A stretch of DNA of 64,000 nt from Oscillatoria sp. CS-180 (GTDB lineage Bacteria > Cyanobacteriota > Cyanobacteriia > Phormidesmidales > Phormidesmidaceae). The translations under genes and the position numbers were made by a program. Each line of letters starts with the position of its first letter. The stretch's first letter is position 1. This document shows positions 28,641-36,348 of the stretch, one piece after another. The notes beneath the pieces were generated by a model. That model was not told the origin of the DNA, did not search any database, and worked only from the letters and a program-made list of their open reading frames with translations. Location of the stretch: NCBI RefSeq assembly GCF_028330965.1, contig NZ_JAQMUB010000045.1, positions 99,808 to 163,807 on the forward strand, in the 5' to 3' direction.

Positions 28641-29106
28641 GATGCTTATGCACAATTTCAGGAAGTTGATTAGATCGAGGATCAATAGAGCTACCAATAT
28701 GTCAGGACTTACGCAGTAGATTTCCCTTCATTCTTGTCAGTCTCCATATCTCTTCACTAGGAGCAGTCATTATTTAAGAGGACAAATGGCTATTGTCAAA
28801 TAATGATCAAATAAGGGGCTAACTCCCAGTTGAATTTATAGAACGGGCATAGGTTTCGAAGCGTTCTAGACTAAGTTTGATGGTGCACCCAGATAAATCG
28901 ATTAAATCGATTCAAACTTATGACTGAGTCAATTCCACCTGTGTATCAAAAACTGATCTCATCATTGTTCCGCCAGCAATCTATAGCTTTAGCCATTTAG
29001 ACTTGCGCACTCAATAGCATTCGGGTAGCTAACCCATAGCTAGATGGCTTGCTGTTTTGTCCTCACGGAACTGGCGACGGCTCAGCCGGGGACAGGAAGA
29101 CTGGGG
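28641..29106. other. Gap carrying repeat A3
   Basis: The right third is the longest copy of repeat A (28982-29082). The open frame at 29044-29403 starts inside this repeat and runs antisense through the next gene, so it is not a gene. Nothing else was recognised. Confidence 0.5.
28982..29082 (+). repeat. Repeat family A, copy 3 (full length)
   Basis: It begins TATAGCTTTAGCCATTTAG. It continues with TAGATGGCT (29041-29049), which can pair with AGCCATTTA (28991-28999), then TTGTCCTCACGGAAC and GGCGACGGCT. The conserved end is 25 bases from the 3' end of the minus-strand gene that stops at 29107. Confidence 0.8.
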
Positions 29107-30102
29107 TTAAACAATCGAAAAAGAACGATACTCAAACCGTCCAATTTGCATGTAGTGCTCAAATCCACTCTCGAAATCTCCTGCTTCAACAGCTGCTTTG
29201 ACATCAGCGTTACCCATGAGATACGCTCCTTGGTCGAAATCTCTGCTAGGGTTACGGATTTCTTGTTGTCCGAACTGGACGAAATGCTCAAATCCATTGG
29301 CGAAAAGACCAGTATTAATAGCCTCAGCGACGTCAGCATTTGTCCGCAGATAATAGGCTTCGTTGTACAGCTCCGAGGGCAAAATGTGCAGGACAATGTC
29401 TGAAACATCAAATGGATCGAACGGAGAAGTGTCAGTCAAAGGAACAAATGATGGGCGCAGCTCATCCGCTCCGAATTTGACATAGTGCTCAAATGCACTT
29501 TGCAGCTCCCCACTTTCGACAGCAGCGGCAACATCAGGGTTTTCAATTAAATAGTGCAGCGCAATGAAATCAATGCTGGCAAGGCGATTTTCGATATGGC
29601 CGATAGTCAAGTAATGCTCTAAGCCACTCGCAAATAGTTCATCATCAACGGCTTCTTGAACATCCGTATGAAACGACAGATAAAATTCTTCTAAATAGAT
29701 AACACTGGGATCGCGACCCTCTGAAATGCCATGATTGATAAAGTGTTCATAGCCAGAAGCAATTTCCCCTGACTCTACCGCATCCGCCACATCAGAATAG
29801 CGCCACAAATAGTATTGTTCGTCAAAGAACTGAGCCACAGAAAAATCACCAATTGTGTCGGTTGGGGTTGCGATATCTTCACCGTATTGAAACCGAAGCA
29901 AAAGGTCGTAGTCGAAAAAGCCAAATGGGTCTTTTGAAGGAAGTGTGAGTTCATCCGGTGGAGAAATAAAAAAGGATGAAGTTCCAGCTTTACTTTCTGC
30001 TGCAAGATATTTTGTCTGGTGAATGGGTAGAGTAGTAGACTGCTCAGGCGAGACAGTTTCAAATGTCAAAACGGGTAAAACATCAATGAGAAGATCTTCC
30101 AT
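29107..30102 (-). CDS. Protein with five 45-residue 'DVA..V..G...HY...G..E.R' repeats
   Basis: After about 100 residues without recognised domains, five units follow, each with a Tyr-Leu strand, an Asn/Ser-x-Asp-Val-x-x-Ala-Val helix, Gly-x-x-x-Ser-Gly/Ala-x-Glu-His-Tyr/Phe and a Phe/Ile-Gly-x-x-Glu-x-Arg end. Clear examples are DVAAAVESGELQSAFEHY and DVKAAVEAGDFESGFEHY. Units of this type occur in large secreted bacterial proteins, but the role is unknown. There is no signal peptide; the start reads MEDLLIDVLPVL. The protein is acidic. Confidence 0.8.
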   Translation of the reverse strand: MEDLLIDVLPVLTFETVSPEQSTTLPIHQTKYLAAESKAGTSSFFISPPDELTLPSKDPFGFFDYDLLLRFQYGEDIATPTDTIGDFSVAQFFDEQYYLWRYSDVADAVESGEIASGYEHFINHGISEGRDPSVIYLEEFYLSFHTDVQEAVDDELFASGLEHYLTIGHIENRLASIDFIALHYLIENPDVAAAVESGELQSAFEHYVKFGADELRPSFVPLTDTSPFDPFDVSDIVLHILPSELYNEAYYLRTNADVAEAINTGLFANGFEHFVQFGQQEIRNPSRDFDQGAYLMGNADVKAAVEAGDFESGFEHYMQIGRFEYRSFSIV

Positions 30103-30435
30103 GAAACTAAAGACATAGATTGAATAATGTTGACTCGCGATTAGATGTACTCTTTAAGAGTAGTGCTGTTTTTTGGGGGCCTTTAGCTCATCTGAAAATT
30201 GCCACAGCGATCGCTGTCTTGCTATCAGGAGTACTCAAGGCTGCCATCATTTGCATTACAAATGCCGGCTAATTGAAGCGTTCTAAATCTAACCAATAAT
30301 AGGTTCAGAAAAACACTTTCAAGATTAAAATGCTGAACTCTTTTGAAGCTACAAGTCTTTCCTTAACTCACTCAAGGCAATAGGCAAACCACCTTTAGAA
30401 ACAACTTGCTAGCCCTGTTAGTAACCTTTAGGCCA
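30103..30435. other. AT-rich gap
   Basis: It lies between two co-directional minus-strand genes. One HIP1 octamer sits near 30209. No hairpin or small gene was seen. Confidence 0.4.
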
Positions 30436-31056
30436 TTAAACCATTGTATTTCCAGTAGAACTTCGAGGACAAAGTGGAAATGTTATTGAGCAAAAGAAGA
30501 GTCGATTAGGAAAGAAAGGAAGAGATTTTGAAAAAGTTTGAGATTCATCTGTTTCAGTCTCTAAAGAATGCTCAAAAGAATCCCAGAACTCACTAGGTTC
30601 ATCGAATGAAGCACTATTCGGCTCAACAATTGAATCTACTAGAAAATAATCTTCATTAGAGGTAAGAATCATAAGCTCTGGCTCTTCAAAAGTATTCTGG
30701 GAAATAGAAGATTTATACTCAGGGTGTAACTCCTGATTCTCATTAATCTCTATAATATTTGAGCTATTGAACCAATAAACATCCTCATTGAAGGGTTGAT
30801 CAAAGGAAAGATGAGCGATCCCATCGGAAGTTGCGACACCAATTTCTTTCCATCTAGAGCGAAGAACAAAGTTGCGATTGAGAAATATAGAGCGGTTCTT
30901 TAATGAAAACGAAAGCTTGTTCAAAAGATCCAGTAAAAATGTATTTCCTATAGCATCTGTTCTCGAATTTTCAGTCCAATTAGTGGGTGAATTAGCCTGC
31001 TCTGGGAGCAAACTTTCAGTGTCTAGAACCGACAAGGTTTCGGTAGATTCGGCCAT
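30436..31056 (-). CDS. Orphan acidic protein
   Basis: I do not recognise this protein. It is acidic, with many Glu, Ser and Asn residues, and has no signal peptide or membrane helix. The ATG at 31056 gives the N terminus MAESTETLSVLDTESLLPEQ, which resembles the first 21 residues of the downstream repeat protein (both have V-L, T-E and P-E-Q in the same order). A start at 31104 would add 16 residues. The C terminus holds two cysteines and Pro residues (FCSITFPLCPRSS). The DNA is AT-rich compared with the flanking housekeeping genes. Confidence 0.5.
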   Translation of the reverse strand: MAESTETLSVLDTESLLPEQANSPTNWTENSRTDAIGNTFLLDLLNKLSFSLKNRSIFLNRNFVLRSRWKEIGVATSDGIAHLSFDQPFNEDVYWFNSSNIIEINENQELHPEYKSSISQNTFEEPELMILTSNEDYFLVDSIVEPNSASFDEPSEFWDSFEHSLETETDESQTFSKSLPFFPNRLFFCSITFPLCPRSSTGNTMV

Positions 31057-31648
31057 GTGAGTGAAAGCATGAATTACACAATGAGGACTTGGAATAAAGT
31101 ACATCCCCTAATACCAAATGCACGGATTAACGCAGCAGAGAACAATTAAAGTCGAACCTATCAACAAGAAACAGACTTGAACTTCGTCTACCTCAGGTCT
31201 GGTGAGCAAACAGAGATAAGGCTGGCCCTGCCCAAGGAGAAACTCACCAATCTCTAGCCACTGCGATCAGAGTCATAGAGACTTATCGGACCAGCCTAAG
31301 ACAATAATAGTTTACCCCAAAAAGTTTTGGGGTAAACTATTATTACAAAAAAGCTTGCTCAACAAAGAAATGATTGGGTAAGCTAATGGGGTACTTATTT
31401 AGAGAAGAGTACTCAGCGCATGCTGCCAGTCGAAGGAGTAAGGCTTTTGCCCGTCTAGCGTTCCATTGCTGTTTTGCGTCAGCCCTGGAGCTGTTAGCTA
31501 GAATTCACTCGCAGAAGGTTGATGCAAGGGTGCACTAGATTGCTAGAGGGCAGTTCTTTAATTTGAAGAAAGTGCTTGGCGATCGCTAGTCTCTACGACT
31601 GTTGTTTAGTGTGGCTAACTTTGAACTACTCGACTGAACATTGGGGTT
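31057..31648. other. Long gap with a 42-base palindrome
   Basis: The notable content is the palindrome at 31303-31344 and a HIP1 octamer near 31580. It separates a minus-strand and a plus-strand gene, so it should hold divergent promoters. No small gene was accepted. Confidence 0.5.
31303..31344. repeat. Perfect 20-bp inverted repeat with 2-base centre
   Basis: The arms 31303-31322 and 31325-31344 are exact complements, beginning AATAATAGTTTACCCC. No U tract follows on either strand. It could form a long hairpin or cruciform, or be a protein-binding site or a relic of a small mobile element. Confidence 0.8.
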
Positions 31649-31984
31649 ATGAGTAATCTGGACAACGCACACTCGGGTCAACCCAACTCAATCAAGCCAA
31701 ACCTAAAAGAAATACGAGAAAACTTGCAGATTACCCAAAGGCAACTGTCCGATAAGCTCGGGGTAACTGAGAACACAATCGCCAATTGGGAGAACGGACG
31801 CAGCATTGGCAAGTGGCTCTATCAGATTAAGCTGCTGTGCCAAGCCCTTGATTGCTCGTTTGAAGAACTGACGGAAAACGAGAACTCTCCCTTATCTCAG
31901 GACAGCGAAACCTCTTTTGCTGCTTTGCGGAAAGACTATCAGGATGCTATTAGAGATTCGGAAAACAATAGGAGCGATCGCTAA
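31649..31984 (+). CDS. XRE-type helix-turn-helix regulator
   Basis: Residues about 19-75 form a Cro/C1-type HTH: IRENLQITQRQLSDKLGV, then TENTIANWENGR as recognition helix. The tail (about 76-111) is polar and charged. There is no ligand or kinase domain. The stop is 51 bases before the start of the 619-residue gene, so the two are probably cotranscribed, and the regulator may control both. Confidence 0.9.
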   Translation: MSNLDNAHSGQPNSIKPNLKEIRENLQITQRQLSDKLGVTENTIANWENGRSIGKWLYQIKLLCQALDCSFEELTENENSPLSQDSETSFAALRKDYQDAIRDSENNRSDR

Positions 31985-32035
31985 CTAACATCGTTGAACG
32001 CTATGACTCCCATTCACTTTGGATGACCTCCAAGA

Positions 32036-33895
32036 ATGTTCGTACCGCACAATAATAGATACTTCATCAACGCAGAAACGCTCATTGAAGGGCTTGAAGG
32101 ACATGAGGGGTCGTCTGAAAGTACGAGCCTAGATATCCTTTGGACACTGCTGGAAGCCAATCGGATCGAGATTTTGATGCTCTCTGAAGAATGGGAGAAT
32201 CTAAGAAATCATATTCATAACAGGATTAAGGAGCCAAAACGGGCAGAGGCGATTCTCGACAAGATACGCAAAAATGTTAAACCCGTTCAAAACGATAGAG
32301 ATCCTAAGATCAAACTTCTGTACTTCTCAAATATTTTCAGTGCTGAAGGTAGAGAAGCAGTCTCAGTTGAAGAGGTCATTACCCAACATTCCCTGAACAA
32401 CTACAGCGCTCAAAATGCGGCTGTGGAATCCCTTATCTTCTTCTTGTCTGTTTGGTTGACTAAAGAAGTTCTCGACATAGAACTAAGTGAACTCTACGAC
32501 TTCATCGATAGCATCAGGAATTTGTTTACGCCTGAAGAACAGAATAGAGCGCTCGTCGATAGACACAGTGATATTGATAAACACTTGATTAAGGCTTTAG
32601 GGTTGACAGATGAAAAGTTTTCGAGCGCAGAAGAGCTGGAAATTTTTGATGATCTTTCAATCACTCAGGAGCTTTTAGAAGAATTTATTAATTTTCTAGA
32701 GGCTGGGAAGCTGAGCAGTATTGAAGGAATTGAAGGAGTAAATGTTTATAGCATCTATCACGCCGCATCTCACTTCATTGCACAACACATTGACTTGACG
32801 AAGTTCCTTGAAATTGCACCTGTAAACCGAGTCGAAAGATTATCCAACAGTAGCGGTAACGCAACCCTTAATCAGATCGCGACACAAACGCGCGAAATCA
32901 ATATTCAAGAATCATCCGATGATTCAGCTGAACAAAACCCAGCTGAACAAAACCCAGCTGAGCAAAACCCAGAGGCAGATCAACGCTTGTTGATAAGGGT
33001 GGGCAATGAAGACGACATCCTAAGCTTTGAAGAAGCGTCCGATCCAGTCGTTGATTTTGCTATTGCTCCTGCACCGGATAGTCCTGTTGGGGCACCAGTT
33101 CAGCCCGCCATCACTCCTAGTCCACCTCCTGACGCTATAACTTCGTTTTTCTATCCTCCTGAGGAGGCGGTTCCTCTCCTTCCTGAACCCCCATCAGTAG
33201 AAGCCTCGTCTAATCTTGACGAAAACAATAGTGCTGTTATTCAGAGGTATATGTTTACTTCAGAATCTAGCGGCGTTATCGAAATTCTCATTTCTGATAT
33301 CGACCAGAATCAAACGATTGATCGAATTGATATCTACCTTTATGGCAGCAACGGGGATTTGAGGGGGCAACTTTCTGACACGCATGACGACGGCACAATT
33401 GATGAAATCACGCTATTTGGAGACGATCAAACTATTGGCTTGATTCAGGACACTGACAACGACTCAATCTTTGATTTGGCTGTTTCCGATGGCTTTCTTA
33501 ATCTAGAGGCCCTTAAATCAATCTCAATCACTTTAGGAGGTCAGTCGCTGGATCAGTTAGTCGATCCTGATACTCGAAGTCATGAACCTGATGTCGTGAT
33601 CGATATCCAGTATTTTGAGACTATGAGCGGTGAGGACGTGCATGACTTCCTTTTAAGGGGAAAACTCACTGCTAGTGAGCAAACAACCTTTGCCCAGAGT
33701 CAAGGATCCTATTCGCCTCAACTAGAGATCTTAAGTGACCTTGATGAGCAGTCTCTCTTTTGGCCCGAACAGCTTGGCATATCGCAAATTACTCCCGATA
33801 ACATTTCGCTATTCTCAGATAGCGAAGTGCTGATTCAGCCCACTGACTCAGACTCACCTCCAACAAAAGGATTAGTCCACTTTTCAGACGTCTAG
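32036..33895 (+). CDS. 619-residue mosaic protein of unknown function
   Basis: I do not recognise the whole. Residues 1-280 are mostly helical and charged, with no signal peptide. Then AEQNP occurs three times in tandem (15-bp DNA units at 32926-32970). A Pro-rich linker follows (about 345-395). Residues about 410-490 hold Asp-rich loops DIDQNQTID, DTHDDGTIDE and DTDNDSIFD, like calcium-binding EF-hand/type 3 loops. The C-terminal 120 residues are unfamiliar. Calcium loops would fit an extracellular location, but no export signal is visible. It sits directly behind the XRE gene. Confidence 0.7.
   Translation: MFVPHNNRYFINAETLIEGLEGHEGSSESTSLDILWTLLEANRIEILMLSEEWENLRNHIHNRIKEPKRAEAILDKIRKNVKPVQNDRDPKIKLLYFSNIFSAEGREAVSVEEVITQHSLNNYSAQNAAVESLIFFLSVWLTKEVLDIELSELYDFIDSIRNLFTPEEQNRALVDRHSDIDKHLIKALGLTDEKFSSAEELEIFDDLSITQELLEEFINFLEAGKLSSIEGIEGVNVYSIYHAASHFIAQHIDLTKFLEIAPVNRVERLSNSSGNATLNQIATQTREINIQESSDDSAEQNPAEQNPAEQNPEADQRLLIRVGNEDDILSFEEASDPVVDFAIAPAPDSPVGAPVQPAITPSPPPDAITSFFYPPEEAVPLLPEPPSVEASSNLDENNSAVIQRYMFTSESSGVIEILISDIDQNQTIDRIDIYLYGSNGDLRGQLSDTHDDGTIDEITLFGDDQTIGLIQDTDNDSIFDLAVSDGFLNLEALKSISITLGGQSLDQLVDPDTRSHEPDVVIDIQYFETMSGEDVHDFLLRGKLTASEQTTFAQSQGSYSPQLEILSDLDEQSLFWPEQLGISQITPDNISLFSDSEVLIQPTDSDSPPTKGLVHFSDV
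32926..32970 (+). repeat. In-frame 15-bp tandem repeat, three units
   Basis: The unit AGCTGAACAAAACCC is present three times, the third with one base changed. It encodes AEQNP repeats in the 619-residue protein and lies just before its Pro-rich linker. Confidence 0.9.
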
Positions 33896-33935
33896 TTCGT
33901 TAATGTGAGGCTTGGTATTGCTTTGAATCGCATTG

Positions 33936-34033
33936 TATAGCTTTGCTATCGGCTTGTGTGCTCAAAGCATGGACGTTTAACCCCTGACTAGAGGGCTCAT
34001 CATTTTGTCCTGACGGGGCCGACGACGGCTATA
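33936..34033 (+). repeat. Repeat family A, copy 4 (full length)
   Basis: It begins TATAGCTTTG and ends TTTTGTCCTGACGGGG...CGACGGCTATA, so the outer ends TATAGC and GCTATA can pair. It lies between two convergent genes. The conserved end is about 35 bases from the 3' end of the minus-strand gene stopping at 34068. Confidence 0.78.
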
Positions 34034-34067
34034 TACCTATGTCTAGGTCTACCTTGCTCACAGATCT

Positions 34068-34814
34068 CTACAAAATGGTTTCGAGGCTGGTTTGTAGGTT
34101 TTCCAATTCGTTAACGAGCTGGAGTTCTCTTTGATATTCCTCTCGTAGAAGCCTGACGTAGCGATCGCGTTCCTCGATAGACTGCACTTTGCCCAACATA
34201 TGGATGGCTAAATTCATATTTGAAAGAGGCTCCCTTAATTGGTTAGCAATGCGCCCTATTGCAGTCAGAGCGTGAACAACCTTACCCGAGGGATCCGATT
34301 TTGGCGGGGAGTAAGATGGCTGCAACGTCACTGGAAATAGGTCAAGCGCTTCAACTTCGGGCGTTGAATCAAGACCTCGTTGAGCGTCTCTCAGCAGAGG
34401 TTGCGACCCAGAAGCGATCTTTTCGTTTTGGAGCTGTTCTTGAGTGTTATATCGAGCGCGAATTTGATTTATCAGCGCAATTAAGTTGGGCTGAGCGGCC
34501 CTTTCTTCACTTAAATTCAAAACCAAAGGCTCTACTCCCGGTGCGGCGATCGCCTCTCCTGCGGTTGGCAGAAGAATAATGGGTAAACCTGTCGCCTTCA
34601 AAGAGGGGAGAATATGTGCGGATGTACTAATATCTCTGAGTTCACGACTATTCTCTAAGATGATGAGATCTGACCTTTTAAGAGCCTCAATGTTTTTAGG
34701 ATGAATCTGACGAAGATTGGCAGTTTTTAGTTGAACTGTTCTATCGAACTTTAGTGCTAAACAGAGCTTTTGTTGCTGTAAAGAATTTTCCGCAATGATC
34801 AAAATCCGCTGCAT
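34068..34814 (-). CDS. Receiver-like plus degenerate histidine-kinase dimerisation domain
   Basis: Residues 1-120 have a receiver-like layout (RILIIAENSLQQQKLCLAL, then DLIILEN, then LPIILLPT). However, the paired acidic residues after strand 1 and the phospho-Asp are not convincing. Residues about 178-245 look like a HisKA helical hairpin, where IANQLREPLSNM replaces the usual AHELRTPLTNM, so N191 stands in place of the phospho-accepting His. No ATPase domain follows. It may be a scaffold or inhibitor of two-component kinases rather than a kinase. Confidence 0.7.
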   Translation of the reverse strand: MQRILIIAENSLQQQKLCLALKFDRTVQLKTANLRQIHPKNIEALKRSDLIILENSRELRDISTSAHILPSLKATGLPIILLPTAGEAIAAPGVEPLVLNLSEERAAQPNLIALINQIRARYNTQEQLQNEKIASGSQPLLRDAQRGLDSTPEVEALDLFPVTLQPSYSPPKSDPSGKVVHALTAIGRIANQLREPLSNMNLAIHMLGKVQSIEERDRYVRLLREEYQRELQLVNELENLQTSLETIL

Positions 34815-35499
34815 TGTAGATGCCCTATCCCATACGGTTTCCTTGTCATAAGCTACGTTGGTCCTCTCACCGTTTGACCAACATATAGTTCAATAAACAA
34901 AATAAATCAACCTAGAAAAAACTAGTTCACTTGAATTTCCATCTCCTTAAAGACTTTTATTATGGATTAATTAGTATAGAGCTGTCTTGCCTTTTTGTAA
35001 AAAGCGATATTTTTTCCTAAAATCGAGGGGTTTAACCCCTCGATTAGCGATATGTTTATTCAATTTTTGATTCTCTTTGGATAGCTTCTAAAGTAAAAAA
35101 ATGAAGCCTAAGAATCAGTCAAGGCGGTCTTGGGTAGAGCTTTCAGCGATCTGAAGCGTCTTGATCGTTTATCTGTTTTCTATCTGAATAGTTAGAATTC
35201 TACTGGGATAAAATACCTATATTTTTGAACTGTAAGTCTGCGACGGTTTGCTGTATGAAAATCTGTTTTTTTCAGTTAAGAGTACTTTATGTTTGATTTT
35301 ATCTTTATTGCAGAATTTTGTTCGATTGTTTCCAAATGCTTAATGGCTAGCATTGAAATGCAAAATGTTTTGGATTTTCTAAAGTTGTCATCCGGCTTGT
35401 AGAATGACAAAATAGCTGTTCTTATGGTTGTCCTCAAGTCCTTTTTCTGACGACTTGTATTCGATGTGCTTAGCTACCGTGCGAATTAAATGTAGGCTA
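34815..35499. other. 685-base AT-rich gene-free region
   Basis: It contains the palindrome at 35021-35045 and long T- and A-rich stretches, and no accepted gene. It lies between the starting end of the kinase-like gene and the stop of the ParA gene. It could hide an untranslated RNA, but nothing in it matches a family I know. Confidence 0.45.
35021..35045. terminator. Perfect 12-bp hairpin, possible minus-strand terminator
   Basis: The arms AATCGAGGGGTT and AACCCCTCGATT flank one base. Read on the minus strand it is followed by TTTAGGAAAAAA, a short U tract. It lies about 450 bases beyond the ParA gene, too far for a normal terminator of that gene, so it may end an unannotated transcript. 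Confidence 0.5.
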
Positions 35500-36138
35500 T
35501 TAAGGATTTAAAAAAGAAGGATCCGACCCATTTAGGAGTTTGCCCATTTTGAGGATTTCATTACCAACAGCTTCATAGTCTTGCCAACCAGCTTCTGCTT
35601 TTGCATCTTTAACCTCATAAGCGGGTACTCCTTTTTTTGCAGCTTTTTGAAAAACGGCATAACGACGAATCCCGGTTTCAAATACGGGGAGTTGAGCCTC
35701 TGTCAAAAGCGATCGCACTTCCTCTTCTGCCTTGCTAGGCTTGGGCGGAATTGCGGTCAGTAGAATGCAATACCGAGCAGACTGAATGCTCTTCAAATAA
35801 TTGATAGTTAATACCAAAGCATCTAACGCCAAAACATCAGGTGTGGTTGGCAGGACCAACAAATCACAATTAGCCGCTAGGGTCGCCAAATCGCCTTGAG
35901 TGGGGCGTGCTTGGGTATCAATCACAATGTGCTGAAATTCGGGACTTAATCCGTCCGGATGCCACTCGTCGATTACCGGAAACGGTAGTTCTCCTCGACT
36001 AGCCCAACTTAGAGCTGAACGGTTCGGATCAGCATCAATCAGCAGCGTTTCCGCATGTCCCTGTAGAAAAGCAGCCAGATGAATTGCGGTTGTTGTCTTC
36101 CCGACTCCTCCCTTAAAGCTAGTGACGGTGACAATCAT
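35500..36138 (-). CDS. ParA-family ATPase, orphan
   Basis: Deviant Walker A KGGVGKTT (residues 9-16), switch II LLIDADPNRSALSW (about 33-46) and a Walker B-like HIVIDTQARP are all present. At 212 residues it is a short ParA without an N-terminal DNA-binding domain. No parB-like gene or repeated centromere site is adjacent. Such orphan ParAs can position cellular cargo as well as plasmids. Confidence 0.9.
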   Translation of the reverse strand: MIVTVTSFKGGVGKTTTAIHLAAFLQGHAETLLIDADPNRSALSWASRGELPFPVIDEWHPDGLSPEFQHIVIDTQARPTQGDLATLAANCDLLVLPTTPDVLALDALVLTINYLKSIQSARYCILLTAIPPKPSKAEEEVRSLLTEAQLPVFETGIRRYAVFQKAAKKGVPAYEVKDAKAEAGWQDYEAVGNEILKMGKLLNGSDPSFLNP

Positions 36139-36348
36139 GAATTAGTTGCACAGCTTCCTGATCACTATTGTCTACGATCGCAAGATCACAACGCTTCCGG
36201 AGCGCTAACTTCCCCGAAGTAGCAATTTCCCTATGTTAGGTGTAGAAAGCCGAACGCTTGTGCGAATTCGAGCGATCGCAGCTGGAAGTTATTGATTGGG
36301 CACCTTATCCGTGTCCAGTTCATTTGTTCCTGAGAAAAATCGAAAGTC

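Noticed and set aside
29044..29403. 119-residue open frame on the plus strand
   Set aside because: It starts inside repeat A3 and runs antisense through the five-repeat protein gene.
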